DNA of 5,056 bases from Paracoccaceae bacterium (GTDB lineage Bacteria > Pseudomonadota > Alphaproteobacteria > Rhodobacterales > Rhodobacteraceae): the NCBI GenBank assembly GCA_006227805.1, contig SBFT01000051.1:1-5056 (forward strand), read 5' to 3'. Within the stretch, counting starts at the first letter, position 1, and the number at the start of each line of letters is the position of its first letter. Positions 1-5,056 of this stretch are shown piece after piece. The notes beneath the pieces are model-generated. The model had not been told where the DNA came from. It saw only the letters and a list, made by a program, of their open reading frames with translations, and made no database searches. A program made the position numbers and the translations under genes.

Positions 1-2
1 TG

Positions 3-26
3 ACGGCCGAGGGTGCGCTGGCATGA
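3..26 (+). CDS. Possible 3' end of an upstream gene, overlapping the next start by ATGA
   Basis: The frame beginning at base 3 reads TAEGALA followed by TGA at 24-26. That stop overlaps the ATG at 23-25 of the TspO-like gene in an ATGA arrangement typical of translationally coupled operon genes. Only seven codons are visible, so no product can be suggested. An alternative is that the upstream gene ends at the TGA at bases 1-3 in another frame, leaving a gap of about 19 bases. The inference of an upstream co-directional gene rests only on these overlaps. Confidence 0.33.
   Translation, partial: TAEGALA
9..13 (+). promoter_or_regulatory. Ribosome binding site for the TspO-like gene
   Basis: GAGGG at 9-13 lies nine bases before the ATG at 23. 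It supports that start over the internal ATG at 41, which would begin the protein at MTLWAV, directly at the first membrane segment. It also lies inside the presumed end of the upstream gene, as expected for coupled genes. Confidence 0.5.
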
Positions 27-751
27 GCGACGACGCGCGCATGACCCTCTGGGCCGTGGCCGTGGTGCTGGCGGCGCTGGCCTTCGGCGCCTCCAGTTTC
101 GTCGTGCCCGATTTCGGCGGCTTCGCCCCCGACCAGTTCCCGGTCCCGCAGGACGATCCGGCCGTCCAGCCTGCTGGCTATGCCTTCGCGATCTGGGGCC
201 TGATCTACCTGGGCCTGACCGCATCCGCGCTCTTCGGGCTGATCGCGCGGCGCACCGCGCCCGACTGGGCCGAGATGCGGCCCTGGCTGGCGCTCAGCCT
301 CGCGGTGGGCGCAAGCTGGCTGCCGGTGGCGAAGCTGTCGCCCGTGGCGGCGACGGTGCTGATCTGGGCCATGCTGATCCCGGCCCTGAAGGCGCTTTTC
401 GCGGCCCCCCTTCTCGACCGCTGGTGGGCGCGTGCGCCGATCGGGCTCTATGCCGGATGGCTGTCGGCCGCCTCCTGCGTGGCGGTGGGACTTGTGCTTG
501 CCGGCTGGGGCCTGATGGGAGAGATTCAGGCCGCGATCCTGTGCCTCGTGGTCGCCACGGTCCTCGCATCGGTGATCCAGGTCGCGCTGGAAGGCGTGCC
601 GGAATACGGGATCGCGGTGGTCTGGGCCTTTCTTGCAGTCGCGGTCAACACCATCGGGTCGGCTCAACTTCTCGTGGCGATCCTGGCGCTGGCGGGCGCA
701 GGCATCGTCGGCCTGCTGGCCATCCGCGCCATGACGATCCCGCGCGCCTGA
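23..751 (+). CDS. TspO/MBR-like multi-pass membrane protein (tryptophan-rich sensory protein type)
   Basis: The predicted protein is 242 residues and almost entirely hydrophobic. Seven to eight membrane segments can be drawn, at about 9-26, 53-75, 87-105, 108-126, 138-162, 168-188, 193-209 and 213-235. It contains 11 tryptophans. The stretch FAIWGLIYLGL (56-66) and the later PIGLYAGWLSAA (139-150) resemble the long TspO/MBR-related proteins usually annotated as tryptophan-rich sensory protein. Classical TspO has about 160 residues and five membrane helices and binds porphyrins or cholesterol. This protein is longer, so ligand and function cannot be carried over from TspO itself. The start at 23 has a good ribosome binding site. 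The gene probably belongs to a plus-strand operon whose earlier members lie outside the window, and it converges on the desaturase gene. The family call comes from sequence pattern only. Confidence 0.72.
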   Translation: MSDDARMTLWAVAVVLAALAFGASSFVVPDFGGFAPDQFPVPQDDPAVQPAGYAFAIWGLIYLGLTASALFGLIARRTAPDWAEMRPWLALSLAVGASWLPVAKLSPVAATVLIWAMLIPALKALFAAPLLDRWWARAPIGLYAGWLSAASCVAVGLVLAGWGLMGEIQAAILCLVVATVLASVIQVALEGVPEYGIAVVWAFLAVAVNTIGSAQLLVAILALAGAGIVGLLAIRAMTIPRA

Positions 752-826
752 GCCGCGCGCGGACAGGGAAATCCGGCCGCTGTCTTCCTCCTGCCTTCCT
801 CTCGCACCAAATATCCTGGGGGGTGA

Positions 827-840
827 GGCCCGTCAGGGCC
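827..840. terminator. Hairpin 1 of the convergent junction (5-bp stem)
   Basis: GGCCC (827-831) pairs with GGGCC (836-840) around the four-base loop GTCA. The loop holds the desaturase stop codon (TCA on the plus strand at 833-835, TGA on the minus strand). The stem is symmetrical, so it forms in transcripts from either side. No run of T follows on either strand, so this is not a classical intrinsic terminator. It may act with hairpin 2 in termination or 3'-end protection. Confidence 0.4.
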
Positions 841-1840
841 GAGGGGGGCAAAGCCCCCCTTGCGCCTCCGCCATGCGCCGGGTCGGCGCCTTCGGGAAAG
901 GCACCAGGCGGCGCGCATCCTCGTCCCAGAGCTTCAGGTTCAGCGCCTTGACCGCCTCGACGAAACCGATGCGGCGGGGCGCGATCTCCTCGGGAAGGGC
1001 GTACCGCGCCTGGCGCAGCCGGTAGCTGGGGATGTTGGCGTTGAAGTGGTGCAGGTCATGGCAGGTGATGTTGGCGACCGCGATGTCGAACCAATGGCCG
1101 AAATCCAGCGCCGAGGATCCCTGCAACGCCGCGACCTGGGGGTCGAGATGCGGGCGGCGGTCCCAATAGGTGTCCTCGAAATTGTGCTGCAGATAGACCA
1201 GGAACACCCCGATCATGCCGCCGAGGAACGCGAAGGCGAAATAGACACCCAGACCCGCCCAGCCCGACCAGGCCCAGATCAGCCCGACCCAGGCCGCGAC
1301 CATGGCGTTGTGCATCAGCACCGCGCCCACGCCGAAGCGCGTCGTGTTCTTGGGCCAGCGGTAGCGGATGAAATAGGTAAAGGCCGCCCCGATCGGCACC
1401 AGGATGAACGGATTGCGGTAGAGACGATACCGCAGGCGCGTCCAGAACCCGGCCTCGTTCCATTCGCGCAGCGTCATGGTGTGGATCTCGCCCGTGTCGC
1501 GATGATCGAGATTGCCCATGCCCGCGTGATGAAGGTTGTGGTTCTGCTTCATCACCTCGTAGGGCGCGAAGGTGAAGGGCGACAGCGCGATCCCCGCGGC
1601 GGTGTTCTGGGCGCGGGTCCGGAACAGCGACAGATGCCCGGTATCGTGTTGCAGCACGTAGAGCCGGACCGAGGCGAAGGCATGGACCACCCCTGCCGGG
1701 ATCATCACCGCCCAGACATCCCGGAACGTGATCGCCAGCCAGAGCGATGCGAAATAGACCGCGAATGTCCCGAAAAAGCTGGCCGCCGCGATCCGGTTGT
1801 CCTTCTCGCAATACTTGCGTGTGAAATCGCGCAAGTTCAT
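833..1840 (-). CDS. Membrane fatty acid desaturase, three histidine boxes
   Basis: The predicted protein has 335 residues and belongs to the integral-membrane di-iron fatty acid desaturases. These insert a double bond into acyl chains using O2 and an electron donor such as ferredoxin. All three histidine boxes are intact: HDTGH (65-69), HNLHH (101-105) and HDLHH (261-265), the last followed by FNANIPSYRL. This third box and the GNLDHRDTGEI stretch (109-119) resemble acyl-lipid (omega-6/DesA-like) desaturases. QHNFED (218-223) adds a further conserved histidine. Membrane segments are likely near 18-36, 43-60, 145-160, 172-192 and 195-217. The start ATG at 1840 follows GGGGGA. The tail after about residue 325 (QGGLCPPRP) is encoded by the hairpin repeat and is probably not part of the conserved fold. 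Substrate and regiospecificity cannot be read from the sequence. It lies 139 bases downstream of der, co-directional. Confidence 0.9.
   Translation of the reverse strand: MNLRDFTRKYCEKDNRIAAASFFGTFAVYFASLWLAITFRDVWAVMIPAGVVHAFASVRLYVLQHDTGHLSLFRTRAQNTAAGIALSPFTFAPYEVMKQNHNLHHAGMGNLDHRDTGEIHTMTLREWNEAGFWTRLRYRLYRNPFILVPIGAAFTYFIRYRWPKNTTRFGVGAVLMHNAMVAAWVGLIWAWSGWAGLGVYFAFAFLGGMIGVFLVYLQHNFEDTYWDRRPHLDPQVAALQGSSALDFGHWFDIAVANITCHDLHHFNANIPSYRLRQARYALPEEIAPRRIGFVEAVKALNLKLWDEDARRLVPFPKAPTRRMAEAQGGLCPPRP
842..860. terminator. Hairpin 2 of the convergent junction (8-bp GC-rich stem)
   Basis: AGGGGGGC (842-849) pairs perfectly with GCCCCCCT (853-860) around the loop AAA. The stem is very stable and readable from both strands. 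It lies 90 bases past the TspO-like stop on the plus strand and inside the 3' end of the desaturase coding region on the minus strand. It lacks a following T-run, so termination is plausible but unproven. A stem this strong within coding sequence just ahead of the stop codon is unusual. Confidence 0.42.
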
Positions 1841-1845
1841 GTCCG

Positions 1846-1851
1846 TCCCCC
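1846..1851 (-). promoter_or_regulatory. Ribosome binding site for the desaturase gene
   Basis: On the minus strand GGGGGA (1851-1846) ends five bases before the ATG at 1840. It is a moderate match to the Shine-Dalgarno consensus and supports this start. The arm of an inverted repeat (1852-1857) abuts it directly, so pairing of that arm could affect its access. Confidence 0.4.
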
Positions 1852-1903
1852 GTCAGATGCTCTCCGTCCTCGCGCCGCGAGAGGCGCCACCCACCCCTCT
1901 GAC
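1852..1903 (-). promoter_or_regulatory. Inverted repeats in the leader of the desaturase gene
   Basis: GTCAGA (1852-1857) and TCTGAC (1898-1903) are perfect inverted repeats of six bases, 40 bases apart. Between them lies a tighter hairpin, CTCGC (1869-1873) and GCGAG (1877-1881) around a three-base loop. Together they could form a nested structure in the 5' leader, with the outer stem ending next to the ribosome binding site. Alternatively the outer pair may be a DNA operator or a chance match. The outer left arm overlaps the proposed -10 element, so it would be transcribed only if the start site lies further upstream. Confidence 0.3.
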
Positions 1904-1929
1904 ATAGGAATTATGCGTCTTTACGACAA
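1901..1929 (-). promoter_or_regulatory. Candidate promoter for the desaturase gene
   Basis: On the minus strand TTGTCG (1929-1924) and TATGTC (1906-1901) are separated by 17 bases, a reasonable sigma-70-like arrangement. This is the most AT-rich stretch in the 139-base gap between der and the desaturase. CATAAT (1915-1910) is a better-looking -10 hexamer but has no -35 at proper distance. A start near 1894 would give a leader of about 54 bases. The match is moderate and unverified. Confidence 0.35.
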
Positions 1930-1937
1930 GTTTTCGC

Positions 1938-1979
1938 CATCCCATCCGCGGCAGGGATGCGGGTTTTCGCCGCGCCCGC
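1938..1979 (-). terminator. Weak stem-loops directly after der
   Basis: Two short inverted repeats follow the der stop codon on the minus strand: GCGGG/CCCGC (1979-1975 with 1963-1959, 11-base loop) and CATCCC/GGGATG (1959-1954 with 1943-1938, 10-base loop). The two share base 1959, so they just touch. No T-run follows either. They may slow or partly end transcription after der, or be incidental in such GC-rich DNA. Confidence 0.22.
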
Positions 1980-3467
1980 TCAACCCTTGCGTGGGCCCAG
2001 ATGCTTCTTCAGCGCGCCTGCGTTGCGCGCGCGGCGTCCCTTGAAGGGGTTCTTGTCGCCCTGGCCCCGCAGGGTCAGGCGAATCGGCGTGCCCGGCATG
2101 TCGAAATCTGCGCGCAGGTTGTTCACCAGGTATCGCGTATAGGCGGCGGGAACCTTGTCGGGATGGCTGCACATCACGACGAATCCCGGAGGCCGCGTCT
2201 TGGCCTGCGTCATGTAGCGCAGCTTGATCCGCTTGCCCTGGGGCGCGGGCGGCGGATGCTGGGCCACCATGGCCGCCAGCCAGCGGTTCAGCCGCGCGGT
2301 CGAGACGCGCGCGTTCCAGACCGTGTAGGCCTTCACGATCGCCGCCTGCAACCGGTCGAGACCCTTGCCCGTCGCCGCCGACACGGTGACGAGCGGCGCC
2401 CCCTTCAGTTGCGGCAACAGCGTCTCGAAGGCCTCGCGGAGCGCCCGCAGCTTGCCTTGCCGGTCCTCCTCCAGGTCCCACTTGTTGACCGCGATCACCA
2501 CCGCGCGGCCTTCGCGCTCGGCCAGGTCGGCGATGCGCAGGTCCTGCGTCTCGAACGGGATCGCCGCATCCAGCAGGACCACCACGACCTCGGCGAAGCG
2601 GACCGCGCGCAGACCGTCGCTGACCGAGAGCCTTTCCAGCTTTTCCTGCACCTTGGCCTTCTTGCGCATTCCGGCGGTGTCGAAGATCCGCATGGGCACG
2701 CCGTCCCAGGTGACCGGGATCGAGATCGCGTCCCGGGTGATCCCGGCCTCGGGGCCGGTCAGCAGGCGGTCCTCGCCCAGGATGCGGTTGATCAGGGTCG
2801 ACTTGCCCGCGTTGGGGCGGCCGACGACCGCCACCTGAAGGGGGCGCGACGGGGTGGGCACCCGGAAGGGCGGCGCGTCGTCCTCGCCCTCCCCGGCGCC
2901 GTCATCCTCGGGCAGGTCGACATCCGTGTCGGGCGCCTCGGCCTCGTCCTGCGCGGCGGCCCGCTCGTCGAAGGCGTCGGCCAGCGGTTGCAGCCGCGCA
3001 TAAAGCTCGGGCAGACCTTCGCCATGTTCCGCCGACAGGCGGATCGGATCGCCGAGGCCCAGGCCATAGGCCTCGAAGACACCGGCATCCGCGGCGGAGC
3101 CCTCGGCCTTGTTGGCGACCAGGATCACGTTGGCGGCCCGCTTGCGCAGGATGTCGGCGAAGACCTGGTCCGTCGGCGTGATGCCGGCGCGGGCATCCAC
3201 CATGAAGAGGCAGATATCGGCCATGTCGACCGCGCGTTCGGTCAGCCGCCGCATCCGTCCCTGGAGGCTGTCGTCGGTCGCCTCCTCCAGGCCCGCGGTG
3301 TCGATCACCGTGAACCGCAGATCGCCCAGCCGCGCGGACCCTTCGCGCAGGTCGCGCGTGACGCCGGGCTGGTCATCGACCAGCGCCAGGCGTTTGCCGA
3401 CAAGGCGGTTGAAGAGCGTGGACTTGCCCACATTGGGCCGTCCCACGATGGCGAGGGTGAAGGACAT
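1980..3467 (-). CDS. der: Ribosome assembly GTPase Der (EngA)
   Basis: The protein of 495 residues has two GTPase domains in tandem followed by a KH-like domain, the unique Der/EngA architecture. Der acts in the cytoplasm in late maturation of the 50S subunit and is essential in most bacteria. Domain 1 shows GRPNVGKS (9-16), GVTRD (35-39), DTAG (56-59), NKAE (119-122) and SAE (145-147). Domain 2 shows GRPNAGKS (216-223), GITRD (242-246), DTAG (263-266), NKWD (328-331) and SAA (363-365). The KH-like domain spans about 382-475, with a basic tail. A linker rich in Asp and Glu (about 168-198) separates the GTPase domains and makes the protein somewhat longer than the roughly 490 residues of E. 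coli Der. The ATG at 3467 starts directly at MSFTLAIVGRPN, as expected for the family. It is 53 bases downstream of bamB, probably co-transcribed; the ribosome binding site (GGAC near 3477) is weak. Confidence 0.97.
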   Translation of the reverse strand: MSFTLAIVGRPNVGKSTLFNRLVGKRLALVDDQPGVTRDLREGSARLGDLRFTVIDTAGLEEATDDSLQGRMRRLTERAVDMADICLFMVDARAGITPTDQVFADILRKRAANVILVANKAEGSAADAGVFEAYGLGLGDPIRLSAEHGEGLPELYARLQPLADAFDERAAAQDEAEAPDTDVDLPEDDGAGEGEDDAPPFRVPTPSRPLQVAVVGRPNAGKSTLINRILGEDRLLTGPEAGITRDAISIPVTWDGVPMRIFDTAGMRKKAKVQEKLERLSVSDGLRAVRFAEVVVVLLDAAIPFETQDLRIADLAEREGRAVVIAVNKWDLEEDRQGKLRALREAFETLLPQLKGAPLVTVSAATGKGLDRLQAAIVKAYTVWNARVSTARLNRWLAAMVAQHPPPAPQGKRIKLRYMTQAKTRPPGFVVMCSHPDKVPAAYTRYLVNNLRADFDMPGTPIRLTLRGQGDKNPFKGRRARNAGALKKHLGPRKG

Positions 3468-3520
3468 GGGTCCGTCCGCTTTCCGAAAAGGTCAGACGCG
3501 CCCCTTAGCGCATCCCGCGC

Positions 3521-4855
3521 TCAACGGAAAGCCAGAAGCTGGCCGCGCGTGTTGACGACGTAGAGCGTTCCGCCCGCGACGGCCGGACCCGTGGTGGCCC
3601 CGCCCGGAATCTCGACCGTGGACACAAGCGCGCCGCTCTCGGGCGAGAAGGACCGCATCAGCCCGTCGTTCGACACCACGACCAGGCGCCCCCCCGCCAG
3701 GACGGGACCGTAATGGCCCACGATCGCCGCGCGGCGCCGGGGCTTGTCCTTGACGAAGCCGGGCAGTTCGGTCCGCCAGATCACCGCGCCGTCGCCCGCG
3801 TCGAAGCGGATCAGCTCGTTCCGGTCGGTGACCGCGAAGACGCTGTCGCCCGCCGGCCAGACCGGGTTCAGCGCACCTTCCCGCGCGGTCCAGATGCGCT
3901 CGCCATTGCCCATCGAGAAGGCGACCAGCCGCCCCGAATGGTTTCCGGCATAAAGGACATCGCCCACCACCACCGGCGCGCCGGTCACATCCGAGAAGCG
4001 CGAGGCGACGCGGCCCGTGCGCTGGCCCGCGACCGAGGCCGACCAGCGGCGCAGGCCCCCCTGCCGGAAGGTCGCGACCAGTTCGCCCGATCCGAAGGCG
4101 AAGACCGCAAGCCCCCCCGCGACGACCGGCGCCGGTGCGCCCAGAACGTTGGCAACCGAAGGCGTCGCGGTGATCTGCCAGGCGATGCGGCCGGTATCGG
4201 CGCGCAGCGCCCAGCCGGTATCGTCGCCCGCGACCAGGTAGACGAAGCCGTCCACGACCGCCGGAGAGCCGCTGCCGGTCGCGTCCAGCTGCTGGGTCCA
4301 CAGCTTCGCCCCGGTCGCGGCGTCCAGCTTGACCACCTCGCCGAAGCCCAGCGAGACATAGAGCGCGCCATCGGCATAGGCCATGCCGCCGCCGGTCGCG
4401 TCACCGTCGCTGTCGCGGGCCGGACGGACGTCGGCGGACCAGAGCACCGCGCCCTCGGGGCTGACCGCGGTCACGCGGGCGCTTGCATCCAGCGTGAAGA
4501 CGCGGCCGCCGCCCACCACGGGATCGGCGGTGATGCGCTGCTTGCGGCTGTCCCCTGCCCCGATGTTGACCGCGAAGGCCAGTTGCGGCGCGTCGCGCAG
4601 CGCGGGATGGTCGGTGCGGAAGGCGGGCGTGCCGGGCGACTGCGTCCATTCGGCGTTGGTGACGGCGGGCCGCAGGCTGATGGCGCGGCCGGTCTCCTCG
4701 GCCCGGGCGGCCGCCGCCTGGTCGGCCAGCGCGGGGCGGATGTCTTCCCGTTCGCCCGGCAGGATCAGGTCGTCGTTGCCGCAGGCCGACAGACCCATCA
4801 GCAGACAGCCGGTCAGGCACAGGCCACGAAAGGATCCGGGTGTGAGTGAGCGCAT
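3521..4855 (-). CDS. bamB: Outer membrane assembly lipoprotein BamB (PQQ-like beta-propeller)
   Basis: With the start at 4855 the protein has 444 residues. It begins with a lipoprotein signal peptide: Met-Arg, hydrophobic core to about residue 21, and lipobox LSAC with acylated Cys25. Gly rather than Asp at +2 fits delivery to the outer membrane. The mature part is a beta-propeller built from PQQ-like repeats. Typical strand signatures are LDAATGAKLW (177-186), LRADTGRIAW (217-226), FSMGNGERIW (313-322), FDAGDGAVIW (351-360) and FSPESGAL (403-410). BamB is the scaffold lipoprotein of the BAM complex, binding BamA in the periplasm and helping insert outer-membrane beta-barrels. The position between a YfgM-like TPR gene and der matches the E. 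coli order and supports BamB over other PQQ-repeat proteins. The open frame extends upstream to 4954, but that extension is arginine-rich, would overlap the preceding gene, and would bury the signal peptide, so the 4855 start is preferred. Confidence 0.9.
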   Translation of the reverse strand: MRSLTPGSFRGLCLTGCLLMGLSACGNDDLILPGEREDIRPALADQAAAARAEETGRAISLRPAVTNAEWTQSPGTPAFRTDHPALRDAPQLAFAVNIGAGDSRKQRITADPVVGGGRVFTLDASARVTAVSPEGAVLWSADVRPARDSDGDATGGGMAYADGALYVSLGFGEVVKLDAATGAKLWTQQLDATGSGSPAVVDGFVYLVAGDDTGWALRADTGRIAWQITATPSVANVLGAPAPVVAGGLAVFAFGSGELVATFRQGGLRRWSASVAGQRTGRVASRFSDVTGAPVVVGDVLYAGNHSGRLVAFSMGNGERIWTAREGALNPVWPAGDSVFAVTDRNELIRFDAGDGAVIWRTELPGFVKDKPRRRAAIVGHYGPVLAGGRLVVVSNDGLMRSFSPESGALVSTVEIPGGATTGPAVAGGTLYVVNTRGQLLAFR

Positions 4856-4862
4856 GGGCTGG

Positions 4863-4870
4863 CCTGTCCT
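4863..4870 (-). promoter_or_regulatory. Ribosome binding site supporting the 4855 start of bamB
   Basis: On the minus strand AGGACAGG (4870-4863) lies seven bases before the ATG at 4855. With the lipoprotein signal peptide that begins there, it decides the start in favour of 4855 over the longer open frame starting at 4954. Confidence 0.4.
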
Positions 4871-4904
4871 GTTCCGTCTATCCCTGATGCGGCGCGCCCG
4901 AGCG

Positions 4905-5056
4905 TCAGCCGCCCGACGCGCCCGCGGCCTCTGGCGTGCCGCCCAGCGCCACAATTGCCTGACGCGCGCGGTCTTGCAAGTCCGAGGTCACCTCGGCGTC
5001 GGCGATCACGGACTGCAGCCGCGCGCTGGCGCCGGGAATGTCGCCGGTGCGGATGT
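4905..5056 (-). CDS. C-terminal end of a YfgM-like TPR protein (partial)
   Basis: The last 49 codons are visible, ending at TGA (4907-4905); the rest lies beyond the window. The fragment begins IRTGDIPGASARLQSVIADA and continues through LQDRARQAIVALGG to a small, Gly/Ala-rich tail. The helix-turn-helix pattern with GD..GA.A.L is like the end of a tetratricopeptide repeat. In proteobacteria the gene before bamB is commonly yfgM, an inner-membrane-anchored periplasmic TPR protein that associates with the SecYEG translocon and periplasmic chaperones. The fragment and position fit that, but the N-terminal membrane anchor is not visible, so the assignment leans on synteny. It ends 49 bases before the bamB start, consistent with one operon. 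Confidence 0.72.
   Translation of the reverse strand, partial: IRTGDIPGASARLQSVIADAEVTSDLQDRARQAIVALGGTPEAAGASGG

Larger units (their letters stand above)
781..860. repeat. Rhodobacterales-type intergenic repeat with two hairpins, between convergent genes
   Basis: The block contains CTCGCACCAAATATCC (801-816), a run of six G (818-823), and two perfect hairpins. On the minus strand its core reads GGATATTTGGTGCGAGAGG. From memory, closely similar blocks (ATATCC followed by G-rich hairpins) recur many times between genes in Rhodobacteraceae chromosomes; copy number here cannot be tested with one window. A pyrimidine-rich tract (781-802) leads into it. It sits 30 bases after the TspO-like stop and extends into the last codons of the desaturase. 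The exact borders are uncertain. A role in transcript ending for both convergent genes is an inference from position and structure. Confidence 0.6.

Noticed and set aside
781..802. Pyrimidine tract resembling the CCUCCUCCC anti-Shine-Dalgarno motif of Rhodobacter small RNAs
   Set aside because: The tract reads CTTCCTCCTGCCTTCC without an exact CCTCCTCCC and lacks the paired loop-presented motifs, so a CcsR-type small RNA is not supported.
13..951. Alternative plus-strand frame of 312 codons over the TspO-like gene
   Set aside because: The product is Arg/Gly/Pro-rich without any domain and runs through the hairpin repeat. The frame from 23 gives a clean membrane protein with a good ribosome binding site.
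860..2044. Open frame of 394 codons on the plus strand, opposite the desaturase
   Set aside because: It is antisense to a gene with three intact histidine boxes. Its composition is rich in Arg, Asp, Glu, Gly and His, as expected for the reverse strand of GC-rich coding DNA, and no family signature is seen.
3479..3490. Small CTTT/AAAG hairpin before der
   Set aside because: A four-base stem with two outer mismatches is too weak to call a terminator or leader element, and no promoter is visible in the 53-base gap.
2001..3563. Open frame of 520 codons on the plus strand, opposite der
   Set aside because: It is a shadow of der produced by high GC and few stop codons. It has no recognisable domain and runs across the der-bamB gap into bamB.
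3713..4849. Open frame of 378 codons on the plus strand, opposite bamB
   Set aside because: It is antisense to the bamB propeller repeats, low in hydrophobic periodicity and rich in Arg, Asp and Gly; there is no sign of independent coding.
1..5056. Search for tRNA, rRNA, CRISPR arrays, insertion sequences or phage genes
   Set aside because: No regularly spaced direct repeats, transposase-like proteins, terminal inverted repeats or tRNA-like clover-leaf sequences were seen; the window is filled by housekeeping genes.

Overview
The window looks like chromosomal DNA from an alphaproteobacterium, most likely a Rhodobacterales/Rhodobacteraceae member. The evidence is very high GC with strong GC bias at third codon positions, protein sequences of that type, and an intergenic block (about 781-860) that I recognise from memory as a repeat common in Rhodobacterales genomes. 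No database search was possible, so genus and species are not assigned.

Layout. At the left edge a plus-strand gene for a TspO/MBR-like multi-pass membrane protein (23-751) probably overlaps the end of an upstream gene by ATGA. It converges on a minus-strand block that fills the rest of the window. Read in the direction of transcription (right to left) that block is: the C-terminus of a TPR protein of the YfgM type (5056-4905, cut by the window edge), the outer-membrane lipoprotein BamB (4855-3521), the double-GTPase ribosome assembly factor Der/EngA (3467-1980), and a membrane fatty acid desaturase with three histidine boxes (1840-833). The gaps are 49, 53 and 139 bases. The first three genes are therefore probably one operon. 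The desaturase, with its longer gap containing a possible promoter and inverted repeats, may be transcribed partly or wholly on its own.

How the genes relate. yfgM-bamB-der is an old, conserved proteobacterial gene order. It joins envelope assembly (BamB in the BAM complex, YfgM at the SecYEG translocon) with 50S ribosome maturation (Der). The desaturase adds a membrane-lipid function downstream. The TspO-like protein is in a separate, convergent unit. The junction between the two units (752-832 plus the desaturase 3' end) holds the repeat with two hairpins. The desaturase stop codon lies in the loop of one hairpin, and the other hairpin encodes the last residues of the protein.

Overall this is ordinary housekeeping chromosome. 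I found no mobile element, CRISPR array, tRNA, rRNA or defence system, and no convincing sign of an undescribed system. The most useful second looks are the repeat at the convergent junction and the structured leader region of the desaturase.
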